A stretch of 64,000 bases of DNA from the NCBI GenBank assembly GCA_001005265.1, contig CP011392.1, positions 434,001 to 498,000 of the forward strand, in the 5' to 3' direction. Below, in pieces: positions 47,369-55,459 of this stretch (the stretch's first letter is position 1; each line of letters begins with the position of its first letter). The position numbers were made by a program, and so were the translations under genes. The notes beneath the pieces are model-generated. The model had not been told where the DNA came from, did no database searches, and saw nothing but the letters and a program-made list of their open reading frames with translations. This stretch comes from Dehalogenimonas sp. WBC-2. Lineage in GTDB: Bacteria; Chloroflexota; Dehalococcoidia; Dehalococcoidales; Dehalococcoidaceae.

Positions 47369-47428
47369 TTTAGCCGCTGGTACATAACAGTTACTGCTGG
47401 TTATCGGACTAAAATATAAGTTCTTTAA

Positions 47429-47458
47429 TTGATGTTTGGCTATTTGCGGCAGTACAAT
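47429..47458 (+). promoter_or_regulatory. Promoter of the double-cubane reductase operon
   Basis: TTGATG (47429-47434), an 18-base spacer and TACAAT (47453-47458). Transcription would begin near 47465, leaving a leader of about 295 bases before the reductase start. Confidence 0.55.
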
Positions 47459-47484
47459 ACAATTGTTATCTAACATTTTCCCTC

Positions 47485-47618
47485 AGAAGGAGGTGATGAG
47501 CATGTCCAGAACGCCCTTCCACCGCCGAACCTGACGGGTTGATCTGAAAGGCGCGGGTTCCGCGCCCGGGACTGCTTTTACCTTCGTCTATAAAGTGAAC
47601 TTCGATCTATTGGTCTGA
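47485..47618 (+). promoter_or_regulatory. Leader mini-ORF with very strong ribosome site and SECIS-like hairpin
   Basis: AGAAGGAGGTGAT (47485-47497) matches the 16S anti-Shine-Dalgarno over 12-13 bases and stands eight bases (from GGAGG) before ATG 47502. The ORF reads MSRTPFHRRT then TGA (47532-47534). A GGCGCGG-GTT-CCGCGCC hairpin (47550-47566) follows. If the TGA were read through, the frame would continue 27 codons to a TGA at 47616-47618. Either a 10-residue leader peptide or, speculatively, a small selenoprotein; the hairpin loop starts with G and lies about 22 bases after the TGA, which satisfies general bacterial SECIS spacing. Confidence 0.45.
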
Positions 47619-47662
47619 TGACGCGAAGTTCATTTATTTCAACGGGCGGAGGTGATCCGCCC
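47590..47662 (+). promoter_or_regulatory. Tandem hairpins in the leader of the double-cubane reductase gene
   Basis: Hairpin 1: ATAAAgTGAACTTCG (47590-47604) with CGAAGTTCATTTAT (47624-47637), 14 pairs with one bulged G. Hairpin 2: GGGCGGA-GGTGA-TCCGCCC (47644-47662), whose loop repeats the GGAGGTGAT seen in the ribosome site upstream, followed by ACTTTATTTG. CCGCC in the mini-ORF (47522-47526) could compete for GGCGG of hairpin 2. I match this to no known riboswitch class. Confidence 0.5.
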
Positions 47663-47758
47663 ACTTTATTTGACTCTTTATGTGACTCAAAAAGCCGGCG
47701 ACAGTTCCCCTCGGGAATAATGCTTCATGATCAAATAATGTCGAGAGGATTTTTCATA

Positions 47759-49033
47759 ATGACTTTAACCGCTAATGAACAGATGTGGTCTGACCTTGGT
47801 ATGGACCTGAAACCCCACAACCAGCTGATGAATGCTTTGGGGCCTATCTACGGAGAGATATATCTCAGCCAGAAGAATCGTCCCCAAGGCATGGGTTTTT
47901 ATGATTTTGTTGTTGGAGACATCCACGGCGTCCGCGTCAATGAACTCAGGGAACATGCCAAAAACGGCGGCAAAGTAGTGGCCACCTATTGCGTCTTCGT
48001 TCCGGAAGAATTTTGCTGGGCAACAGGTGCAATCCCGGTCAGCCTGTGCGCAGGTACGCAATTTTCCATCCCCGTGGCCGAAGAAGTTCTGCCCCGTAAT
48101 ACCTGCGCTCTGATTAAATCTTCTTACGGTTTCAAACTGGGCAGATTGTGTCCTTACGTCCAGGTGAGCCATCTCATAGTCGGCGAGACCACCTGTGACG
48201 GTAAAAAGAAGATGTTTGAGCTTATGGCCGAGCAGCATCCGATGTACGTGATGGAAGTGCCAAACAAGCGGGGACCGGCGGGACGGGCGCTGTGGCAACA
48301 GGAAGTCCGGGATTTTATGGCCAGGATTGAAGAATTGACCGGCAACAAGATCACCGCCGAAAACCTCGGCGAGGCGATAAAGAAGGTCAATGACCGCCGC
48401 CGTGAATTCAAACGCCTGTCCAGTCTTCGCGCTGCCGACCCTGCCCCGATTTCCGGTAAAGACGCACTGCTGGCTACTCAGGTTTCGATGTACGACGATG
48501 TCGAACGGGAGATCCAGATGATGAAAGCACTCAACGATGAACTTGAAGAACGGATTAACAAAGGCCAAGGCGTAGCACCCAAAGGCACCAAGCGCATACT
48601 AATATCCGGTTCCCCGATGGCTCTTCCCAACTGGAAGTTGCACCACATCGTGGAGAGTTCCGGGGCGGTCATTGTAGGAGAGGAATCCTGTACAGGTTCG
48701 CGATTCTATGACGAACTGGTACCTGAAGGTATTGATAACCTGGATGATATGGTGACCGCTCTGGCTGACCGGTACCTCAAGACTAATTGCGCCTGTTTTA
48801 CTCCGAATTGTGAACGACTTGAAGATATCATCCGCATGGCGCGGGATCTTAAGGCCGACGGTGTTATACACTACAATCTCCAGTTTTGCCACACCTACGC
48901 CAATGAGGCTGTTCAAGTTGATAAAGCACTGGATGAAGCGGGGATACCGCTTCTCAGGGTTGAGACTGATTACTCTGATGAGGACGCCGGTCAGTTGAAA
49001 ACTCGCATCGACGCATTTCTGGAGACCCTTTAA
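47759..49033 (+). CDS. Double-cubane-cluster-type reductase (HgdB/2-hydroxyacyl-CoA dehydratase beta-like)
   Basis: 424 residues of the HgdB/FldC superfamily. Characterised single-subunit relatives carry an [8Fe-9S] double-cubane cluster and reduce small molecules with ATP-driven electron transfer; dehydratase relatives act on 2-hydroxyacyl-CoA. Cys-rich regions are visible: VATYCVFVPEEFCWATGAIP, VLPRNTCALIKSSYGFKLG with RLCPYVQVSHLIVGETTCDG, and C-terminal TNCACFTPNCERLEDI with YNLQFCHTYA. With no second dehydratase subunit nearby, the double-cubane reductase type is favoured. The frame is open back to 47618, but ATG 47759 behind GAGAGG gives the usual length. The substrate is unknown. Confidence 0.85.
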   Translation: MTLTANEQMWSDLGMDLKPHNQLMNALGPIYGEIYLSQKNRPQGMGFYDFVVGDIHGVRVNELREHAKNGGKVVATYCVFVPEEFCWATGAIPVSLCAGTQFSIPVAEEVLPRNTCALIKSSYGFKLGRLCPYVQVSHLIVGETTCDGKKKMFELMAEQHPMYVMEVPNKRGPAGRALWQQEVRDFMARIEELTGNKITAENLGEAIKKVNDRRREFKRLSSLRAADPAPISGKDALLATQVSMYDDVEREIQMMKALNDELEERINKGQGVAPKGTKRILISGSPMALPNWKLHHIVESSGAVIVGEESCTGSRFYDELVPEGIDNLDDMVTALADRYLKTNCACFTPNCERLEDIIRMARDLKADGVIHYNLQFCHTYANEAVQVDKALDEAGIPLLRVETDYSDEDAGQLKTRIDAFLETL

Positions 49034-49792
49034 ATGATCTCTGCCGGGCTGGACGTCGGTTCGCGCACCATCAAACTGGTGCTCCTTAACGCGGGTGCGG
49101 TATGCCACCATGACATTGTGGACAGCGGTCTGAAACCGCTGGAACGCTGCCGCAGGCTGCTTGACGGGCGAAAGTTTGATAAACTGGTGGTGACCGGCTA
49201 CGGCCGTGACCTGGTAGCGCCGGATCTTTCAGGGGCTACCATCTCTGAGATATCCGCTCAGGCTGTGGCGGCACGGTATCTCTATCCTGACGCGGGGAGC
49301 GTGATAGATATCGGTGGGCAGGATTCAAAAGTAATCCGTATGAACGACGTTGGCGGGGTGCAGAAGTTTGAGATGAACGACCGCTGCGCCGCAGGTACGG
49401 GAAAATTTCTTGAGATTATGGCCCGGGCACTGGAACTGACCATCGATGAGTTTGCCCGGACTGCGCTCCATGCGGAGCGTTCGGTGACGTTGAATTCTCT
49501 TTGTACTGTCTTTGCCGAGAGCGAGGTGGTTTCATTGATCAACAAGGGCGAAGACGCTCAAGCCATTGCCCTGGGGTTACACCAGTCCGTAGTCACCCGC
49601 GTTGGCGGTATGGCCAAGCGGGTAGGTACGACCGGCCGTTTGATATTTTCCGGCGGCGGAGCGCGAAACCCGTGTCTGGTAAAATTACTGGAAGAAAAGC
49701 TCGAAACCCGGATAACCGTGCCGGATGAACCGCAGATCACGGCGGCGCTGGGGGCTGCTATTATCGCGGCCAATGGCCGGAAAAAGGAGTAA
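49034..49792 (+). CDS. ATP-dependent activator of the double-cubane reductase (HgdC/BadF-like)
   Basis: 252 residues, ASKHA-fold homodimeric ATPase with one bridging [4Fe-4S] cluster that injects low-potential electrons into the partner. AGLDVGSRTIKLVLLNAG is the phosphate-1 loop, SVIDIGGQDSKVI the phosphate-2 loop, NDRCAAGTGKFLEIMA and NSLCTVFAESEVVSLI provide the cluster Cys, and FSGGGARNPCLVKLL the adenosine motif. It starts immediately after the reductase stop, with GGAG in the end of that gene. Confidence 0.9.
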   Translation: MISAGLDVGSRTIKLVLLNAGAVCHHDIVDSGLKPLERCRRLLDGRKFDKLVVTGYGRDLVAPDLSGATISEISAQAVAARYLYPDAGSVIDIGGQDSKVIRMNDVGGVQKFEMNDRCAAGTGKFLEIMARALELTIDEFARTALHAERSVTLNSLCTVFAESEVVSLINKGEDAQAIALGLHQSVVTRVGGMAKRVGTTGRLIFSGGGARNPCLVKLLEEKLETRITVPDEPQITAALGAAIIAANGRKKE

Positions 49793-49795
49793 TAA

Positions 49796-50377
49796 ATGCC
49801 TGAAATTATTGATGCCCGCAATAGACCATGTCCACAACCGGTTTTATTGGCCGGAGAAGCCCTGAAATCTTCAGATGACGTTGTTATCATGGTTGATAAC
49901 GCGACGGCGAAGCAGAATGTGACTAAGTTCGCTAAGTCCCGGGGCTGCGGTGTTACCGTTGAGGAAAAAGACGATGGGATTTACCTCCACTTGAAGCGGG
50001 AAGCGGCGGTGTGCCAACCGATGCTGGACGCGCCCGCGGGTGGAATAGTAGTACTTATTGGTTCCGACATCATCGGCCGCGGCGAGAATATCGAACTCGG
50101 CAAGCTTCTGATGCAAAGTTTTCTGAATACTCTCCAATCGCTATCCAACAAGGCTGAATCGGTTATCTTTATGAACAACGGCGTTAAGCTGGTGGTTGAA
50201 GAGTCGCCTGTATTAGGAGAGCTCAAGCAATTGGCAGAGACCGGGGTGGAACTTCTGGCCTGCGGTACCTGTCTATCAAGGCTGGGGTTATCGGACAAGG
50301 TGGAGGTGGGCCAGGTATCCAATATGTTTACCATCGCTGACACGATGATGCGGGCAAGCAAGGTCATCAGTTTGTAG
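49796..50377 (+). CDS. yedF: YedF-like protein: TusA domain plus DsrE-like domain
   Basis: 193 residues. Residues 1-70 are TusA/SirA-like with Cys12 in RPCPQPVLLAGEAL, the persulfide-carrying motif; residues about 78-193 are DsrE-like with VELLACGTCLSRLGL and VGQVSNMFTIADTM. This architecture is the 'selenium metabolism protein YedF' family, which tracks with selenium use in many genomes without a proven reaction. Cys12 is encoded by TGT, not TGA. AAAAAGGAG precedes it and the gap from the activator is three bases, so it belongs to the same operon and may deliver sulfur or selenium to the system. Confidence 0.85.
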   Translation: MPEIIDARNRPCPQPVLLAGEALKSSDDVVIMVDNATAKQNVTKFAKSRGCGVTVEEKDDGIYLHLKREAAVCQPMLDAPAGGIVVLIGSDIIGRGENIELGKLLMQSFLNTLQSLSNKAESVIFMNNGVKLVVEESPVLGELKQLAETGVELLACGTCLSRLGLSDKVEVGQVSNMFTIADTMMRASKVISL

Positions 50378-50478
50378 TCTCCCCTGCGCCAAAGGCAGCC
50401 ACCACTAGTCAAATCCTCTGGCTGGATTTATACTGTTGCCATGTTTTTTGTTAAGGATGAACTGGCAAGAACGGGACT

Positions 50479-51264
50479 ATGGGCGCATCTGTAATCAATG
50501 GAGGCTGGGTTCTTCCTTTAGTGTTGGTTGGCCTGGGTGTTCTGACCGGCACCTACGGCACTCTTATCGGCGTCGGCGGAGCCCTGATACTTGTTCCGGC
50601 GTTATTCTGGCTTTATCCTGACGCTGTCCCTCAAGTAATTACCGCTATTTCGTTGCTAATAGTGCTGGTCAATGCCCTCGGCGGTACCTACGCCTATGCC
50701 CGCCAGCGGCGGATTGATTATGTTACCGGAACATTATTCGCTGCGGCGACGATCCCTGGAGTTATACTGGGTGTTCTTACACTTCAGTTTATCCCCCGCG
50801 CTACTTTCGCTTTAATCTTTGCGCTGATGCTTGTGGCGGTGGGCATCTTCCTTTTCTTGCGGTCGGAACGCCAAAGCCCATTTTTAACTCCGGATGATTC
50901 CCGCCAGCACAGGTTGGAAGGTTTTATTTTAAGCCTCGGTGTTGGCTACATTGCCGGACTTCTAGGCATCGGCGGTGGCATATTGCACGTACCGATATTG
51001 ATTTTCATCATGGGGTTTTCAGCACATAAAGCCACCGCGACGTCCATTTATATTTTGTCTTTTACTGCCCTGGCCGGGAGTCTGACACACCTGATCCAGG
51101 GTAGTTACGATCACGACTGGAGTATTGTATTGTGGCTGGCTGTGGGGGTTATGGCTGGTTCGCAACTTGGTGCCCGGTTATCCCAGCGGTTGCATGGCAA
51201 GATATTGGTCCGTCTGCTGGCTATTGCCCTGGTGGTAACCGGACTGCGGTTGGCACTGGGTTAG
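50479..51264 (+). CDS. TauE/SafE family membrane permease
   Basis: 261 residues with about eight membrane segments. The duplicated GVGGALILVPALFWLYPD and LGIGGGILHVPILIFIMGFS motifs are the TauE/SafE hallmark (probable export or import of sulfite, sulfoacetate, thiosulfate or similar anions). HKATATSIYILSFTALAGSL is the second conserved loop. It follows yedF by 100 bases on the same strand; a sulfur-oxyanion role next to a TusA-like protein is suggestive only. The ribosome site before ATG 50479 is weak. Confidence 0.85.
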   Translation: MGASVINGGWVLPLVLVGLGVLTGTYGTLIGVGGALILVPALFWLYPDAVPQVITAISLLIVLVNALGGTYAYARQRRIDYVTGTLFAAATIPGVILGVLTLQFIPRATFALIFALMLVAVGIFLFLRSERQSPFLTPDDSRQHRLEGFILSLGVGYIAGLLGIGGGILHVPILIFIMGFSAHKATATSIYILSFTALAGSLTHLIQGSYDHDWSIVLWLAVGVMAGSQLGARLSQRLHGKILVRLLAIALVVTGLRLALG

Positions 51265-51376
51265 TTCAACTAAGCAATTAATATTTGATATTTTATAGCT
51301 GTTTTTTCGTGTCATCGCCATCAAGTTGTGTTAAAATTAACCTGCTTTTAAATTACCGCTGGACGGGGCATTTGAA

Positions 51377-52345
51377 ATGGCCATCATTCCGATATCTAAG
51401 ACTGTAAAAACAATAGCCAAAACACCCGAAGCGACCATGGAGAGAATTACTCTTGGTAATTTGACATGGGTCAACATTGAAAAACCCAGTGGTTTGGAAA
51501 TGGAGCATCTGGCTAATAATTATCCTTTTCACCCGCTTGACCTTGACGATGTGCTTTCCAAGCGCCAGCGCCCTAAAATAGACGAATACAAAGACTATCT
51601 GTTTTTTGTTTTCCATTTCCCGGTCTATAACAAGATAGAAAAACTGCTAGTTCCTTCACAGCTTTCTGTTTTTGTTGGCACTGACTACATCATCACTATA
51701 CACGCCGGCAATCTAAAACCATTATCCAAGCTGTTCCGTGAGTGCGAGATCGACCAGGAATCACGGAAAGAATATCTCAGCCACGGTCCGGGTTATCTGC
51801 TGTACAGAATTATTGACCGGCTGGTGGACTATTGCCAGCCTATTGTCAGCAAGATATTGGATAACATGGACACTATCGAAGATGAGATATTCACCACGCG
51901 CCGCAGCGGAACAGTGCGTGAGATATCAATTCTGCGCCGCGACATAATCACTTTCCGCCGCACTATCTGGCCGATGCGCGCCGTTATCGCGGGTCTTGAA
52001 CCCAAACTTAAACGTTATACCGATCAGGACATGAATGTTTATTTTGGTGACTTGACCGACCATGTAGACAAGATTTGGGACGGACTGGATGAAACCAAAG
52101 AAGTTATCGAAGGTCTTTCTTCTACTTTCGATTCGATGTCCTATAATAACTATAACTCCGGTATCCGCACGTTGACCATTTTTGCTACCATCACTCTGCC
52201 AGCTCTTATAGTTGCCAGCGTCTACGGCATGAATGTCACGCTGCCTTTTCAGGAATCGGAACACCAGTTTATCATTGTTATGCTTATAACCCTGGGTTTA
52301 AGCCTGCTAACAGCGGCCATCCTGCGGCGTCTTAAAATAATCTAG
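51377..52345 (+). CDS. corA: CorA-type magnesium/cobalt transporter
   Basis: 322 residues. Cytoplasmic N-terminal funnel domain (to about residue 255), long stalk helix, then two membrane helices at the C-terminus with the selectivity motif YGMN (ASVYGMNVTLPF) between them and a short basic tail. Pentameric channel that lets Mg2+ (also Co2+/Ni2+) in. HPLDLDDVLSKRQRPKIDEY is a typical N-terminal signature. Confidence 0.93.
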   Translation: MAIIPISKTVKTIAKTPEATMERITLGNLTWVNIEKPSGLEMEHLANNYPFHPLDLDDVLSKRQRPKIDEYKDYLFFVFHFPVYNKIEKLLVPSQLSVFVGTDYIITIHAGNLKPLSKLFRECEIDQESRKEYLSHGPGYLLYRIIDRLVDYCQPIVSKILDNMDTIEDEIFTTRRSGTVREISILRRDIITFRRTIWPMRAVIAGLEPKLKRYTDQDMNVYFGDLTDHVDKIWDGLDETKEVIEGLSSTFDSMSYNNYNSGIRTLTIFATITLPALIVASVYGMNVTLPFQESEHQFIIVMLITLGLSLLTAAILRRLKII

Positions 52346-52368
52346 TTCCTGGAAAGGATCCCGATTCA

Positions 52369-53046
52369 TTGAATATTTCCTATCGCCTGATTGTGGTAGC
52401 CGCTCTGTTTATTACTGCGCTTATTACGGCCAACATTATGGCGGTAAAACTTATCGCCGTTGGTTCTGATATCGTTTTGCCCGCTGCTATTCTGGTTTTT
52501 CCTTTAAACTACATCATCGGTGATATCCTGACCGAAGTCTACGGTTTTGCCTGGGCCCGCCGTGTCATCTGGCTAGGGTTTTTATGCAACCTCATTTTTG
52601 TCTTTTTTGTCTGGCTTGGTGGAATGTTACCCGGGGCATCCTTCTGGGAGGGACAATCAGCGTATGAAATGATCCTGGGTTATACTCCCAGGATTTTGCT
52701 GGCTTCTTTTTGCGGTTATCTTATCGGCGGTTTCGCCAATGCCGCCGTTATGTCCCGCATGAAGCTGCTCACCCGCGGCCGTTACCTGTGGAGCCGTACT
52801 ATCGGCTCCACAATAGTCGGTGAAGGCCTGGATTCAGCTGTCTTCATAACTATTGCTTTTATTGGTACGCCAGCCTTTGCTCCAATATTCATCATCTATC
52901 ACTGGGTGGCTAAAACACTTATAGAAGTAGTGGCCACACCGGTGACCTATGCCGTGGTGAATTACCTCAAAAGGGTGGAAAAAGTTGATACCTACGACGC
53001 TGAAGTCAGCTTGAACCCCTTTAAATTGGTTGAAATCAAAGGATGA
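52369..53046 (+). CDS. Queuosine precursor transporter (VUT/YhhQ family)
   Basis: 225 residues, about six membrane segments. ANIMAVKLIAVGSDIVLPAA, FPLNYIIGDILTEVYGFAWA and GGFANAAVMSRMKLLTRGRY are the DUF165/YhhQ signatures; members import 7-deazaguanine queuosine precursors. Start is TTG 52369. The last four bases overlap the next gene (ATGA). No preQ1 riboswitch fits in the 23-base gap after corA. Confidence 0.88.
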   Translation: MNISYRLIVVAALFITALITANIMAVKLIAVGSDIVLPAAILVFPLNYIIGDILTEVYGFAWARRVIWLGFLCNLIFVFFVWLGGMLPGASFWEGQSAYEMILGYTPRILLASFCGYLIGGFANAAVMSRMKLLTRGRYLWSRTIGSTIVGEGLDSAVFITIAFIGTPAFAPIFIIYHWVAKTLIEVVATPVTYAVVNYLKRVEKVDTYDAEVSLNPFKLVEIKG

Positions 53047-53819
53047 AACTGCGTTTCCTGGGTGCCCATAACGTAGAGACGGCCTCGACCGGCCTTAGTT
53101 GCCTGCTGGTTGACGATGTTGTGGCACTTGACGCGGGGGCTTTGACCCGGCATCTATCTCCATCCGCGATGTTCAACCTGCAGGGCGTATTATTGACCCA
53201 CGGGCATTACGACCACATCCGGGACGTTCCCGCCCTGGGGATGAACCTGTACCTGAATGGAAAAACTCTTGACCTGTATGGCAATTCAAGTACCAAAGAA
53301 AATCTGGCAGGCTGCCTGATGAATGGCACGATATACTCCAAATTCCTTGAAAAACCGCCCGAAAACCCGACTTTTTGTTTCAACATCATTGAGCCGGACA
53401 TGGCTTTCCAATTGGGAAAATACGAAGTGCTGGCAGTAGAACTGCCTCATTCACTGCCAGCACTGGGTTATCAGATGACTGACGCAGGCGGCAAAAGAAT
53501 TTTCTATACGGGCGACACTGGTCCCGGACTTTCCCGATGCTTCAAGTCTATCGCGCCTGATCTGATGATCGTTGAAGTAACGGCTTCTAACCGCTTCACA
53601 GATTTCTTCTCAAGCGCGGAGGGGCAGCACCTGACACCGGAACTGCTGCGCCGGGAACTTAAGACCTTTCAGCGCCTCAGGGGCTATCTGCCCAAGATCG
53701 CCTGCGTGCATATGAGCCCGGGGAATGAATCAGAGATAGAAGCCGAGATCAATGACATCGCCGCCGAACTGAACTCTCAGATATATCTTGCCCGTGAGGG
53801 CATGACGGTCACAATTTAA
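53043..53819 (+). CDS. Metallo-beta-lactamase-fold hydrolase
   Basis: 258 residues. The metal motif THGHYDHIRDVP gives His53, His55, Asp57 and His58; a downstream HSLPALGYQM supplies the next His, GDTG a bridging Asp and CVHMSPG the last His. The arrangement resembles cyclic-nucleotide phosphodiesterase (class II)-like and RNase-Z-like members. The actual substrate is unknown. Translationally coupled to the transporter gene. Confidence 0.85.
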   Translation: MKLRFLGAHNVETASTGLSCLLVDDVVALDAGALTRHLSPSAMFNLQGVLLTHGHYDHIRDVPALGMNLYLNGKTLDLYGNSSTKENLAGCLMNGTIYSKFLEKPPENPTFCFNIIEPDMAFQLGKYEVLAVELPHSLPALGYQMTDAGGKRIFYTGDTGPGLSRCFKSIAPDLMIVEVTASNRFTDFFSSAEGQHLTPELLRRELKTFQRLRGYLPKIACVHMSPGNESEIEAEINDIAAELNSQIYLAREGMTVTI

Positions 53820-53852
53820 CTGATATTATCCCCTGAGCCGGTTGCTACCGCA

Positions 53853-53881
53853 TTGACCGTCACCCGGCCCACTGCTACACT
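53853..53881 (+). promoter_or_regulatory. Promoter of the nnr-coaX genes, apparently leaderless
   Basis: TTGACC (53853-53858), a 17-base spacer and TACACT (53876-53881), then TCAACT and the ATG at 53888. The seventh base after the -10 is the A of the ATG, and no Shine-Dalgarno is present. Confidence 0.65.
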
Positions 53882-53887
53882 TCAACT

Positions 53888-55459
53888 ATGAAGCTGGTGA
53901 CTGCCGCAGAGATGCGACTATTAGAACAACGCGCTATCGCAAAAGGCATGAGCATGATGGATCTGATGCGCAATGCCGGCAGGGCAGTAGCCGCTGAAAT
54001 AGCGGATAACCTGGAAACAGTTGAAAACAAACGCATTCTAGTTCTTGCCGGACCGGGTAACAACGGTGGTGATGGGCTTGTGGCGGCGCGCCACCTGAAG
54101 GACGCCGGGGCTCAGGTTGATGTCTATCTTCTGGCATCAAGAGAATCAGATGACATAATATACCGGGAAGTCGTTATCTCAGGTTTGACGCCGATCGAAG
54201 TCCATCTTGATGCCGGTTTTGAACGCTTGCGGGACATTCTAAAAAGTGCCGACATTGTCCTTGATGCCGTGTTTGGCACCGGTGTTACCCGTCCCTTATC
54301 AGGTGCCATTGCTGCGGCGCTGGCTCTGGTCAGCCAGGAAAAGAAGGGGCGACAGGACCTCCTTATCATTGCTCTTGATCTGCCGTCCGGCGTCAATGCC
54401 GATAGCGGTGCTGCCGATCCGGCTGGTCTTCAAGCTGATTTAACAGTCACCTTGGGTTATCCCAAACGGGGTCTTTTTGTCTATCCGGGAGCCGGATATT
54501 CGGGTGAGGTTATCATAACGGATATCGGTATTCCGGCGGGTGTTGATGACGAAATTGTTACAGCGCTGCTAACCGATGAGTCTGTCCGTTCCCTGCTGCC
54601 TCAGCGTCATGCTGGCGCCCATAAAGGAAGTTCCGGCAAAACGCTGGTGGTTGCCGGTTCTGCGGAATACAGCGGTGCGGCGGTTTTAACCTGCCTGGGA
54701 GCCTACCGCGCCGGTGCTGGACTGGTGACTCTGGGCGCTCCCAGAAGCCTTAATACTATCTATGGGATTAAACTTACTGAAACCACACATCTTCTTTTGC
54801 CTGAATCCGGTGACGGGTATCTTTCGACCGAAGCCGCTGCTTTCATTATTGATCATCTTGGAGACTATCAAGCGCTTGCTCTTGGTCCGGGCCTGGGGCA
54901 GCGGCCAGGAACTCTGGAAACGGTCCGTCTAGTGTTATCAGGCCTTCCGCTGAGGCTTAAAGTGGTTCTTGATGCGGATGCCTTAAATGCCCTGTCGGTA
55001 ACGCCTGAATGGTGGCGTATCTATGACCATGTTGCGGTACTGACTCCTCATCCGGCAGAAATGTCCAGACTTACCGGTTTATCTGTTGAGCAGATACAGA
55101 GCGACCGGATAAACGTCACCCGGCGTTATGCTGAACTATGGCAACAAACTGTCGTTCTTAAAGGCGCCCATACCGTGATTGCCTCACCCGATGGTTCGGT
55201 TGCGGTTTCCCCGTTTGCCACCCCTGGTTTAGCTACGGCTGGTACGGGTGATGTTCTCACCGGTATTATCGCCGGACTGATGGCACAGGGACTTGGTGGC
55301 TACCATGCCGCCTGTGCTGGCGTGTATGTTCATGCTCAGGCGGCCACATTGGTGAGTTCATATCTGGGTGATTGCGGTATGATAGCATCGGATATTTTAC
55401 CGCAGATACCACGCGCAATAAACTCTCTCAAGGAGCAATATCATGCTGCTTGTCATTGA
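53888..55459 (+). CDS. nnr: Bifunctional NAD(P)H-hydrate epimerase / ADP-dependent dehydratase
   Basis: 523 residues. Repairs hydrated NAD(P)H. The N-terminal YjeF domain (about 1-215) epimerises R- and S-forms (LAGPGNNGGDGLVAARHLKD and VFGTGVTRPLSG); the C-terminal ribokinase-like domain (about 230-520) dehydrates the S-form with ADP (HKGSSGKTLVVAGSAEYSGA, ALGPGLGQRPGT, LTPHPAEMSRLTGL and TAGTGDVLTGIIAGLMAQG). The ATG appears to coincide with the transcript start. It overlaps coaX by 17 bases. Confidence 0.94.
   Translation: MKLVTAAEMRLLEQRAIAKGMSMMDLMRNAGRAVAAEIADNLETVENKRILVLAGPGNNGGDGLVAARHLKDAGAQVDVYLLASRESDDIIYREVVISGLTPIEVHLDAGFERLRDILKSADIVLDAVFGTGVTRPLSGAIAAALALVSQEKKGRQDLLIIALDLPSGVNADSGAADPAGLQADLTVTLGYPKRGLFVYPGAGYSGEVIITDIGIPAGVDDEIVTALLTDESVRSLLPQRHAGAHKGSSGKTLVVAGSAEYSGAAVLTCLGAYRAGAGLVTLGAPRSLNTIYGIKLTETTHLLLPESGDGYLSTEAAAFIIDHLGDYQALALGPGLGQRPGTLETVRLVLSGLPLRLKVVLDADALNALSVTPEWWRIYDHVAVLTPHPAEMSRLTGLSVEQIQSDRINVTRRYAELWQQTVVLKGAHTVIASPDGSVAVSPFATPGLATAGTGDVLTGIIAGLMAQGLGGYHAACAGVYVHAQAATLVSSYLGDCGMIASDILPQIPRAINSLKEQYHAACH

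Noticed and set aside
45700-47460. Transposase, integrase or CRISPR array near the rdh remnant
   Set aside because: No matching reading frames and no regularly spaced direct repeats were seen.
47535-47580. T-box-like element (TTCCGCGCC resembling the ACCGCG core)
   Set aside because: The match is poor, no specifier loop or Stem I layout was found, and the downstream gene is not a tRNA-synthetase or amino acid gene.
47618-47758. Upstream extension of the double-cubane reductase to ATG 47618
   Set aside because: The extra 47 codons fall in leader hairpins and are unlike the family; ATG 47759 has GAGAGG upstream and gives normal length.
47765-48568. 267-codon open frame antisense to the double-cubane reductase gene
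   Set aside because: It mirrors the reductase gene, has no domain and no expression signals; the plus-strand protein is clearly a conserved family member.
49796-49840. Selenocysteine in the YedF-like CPxP motif
   Set aside because: The codon is TGT (Cys), not TGA.
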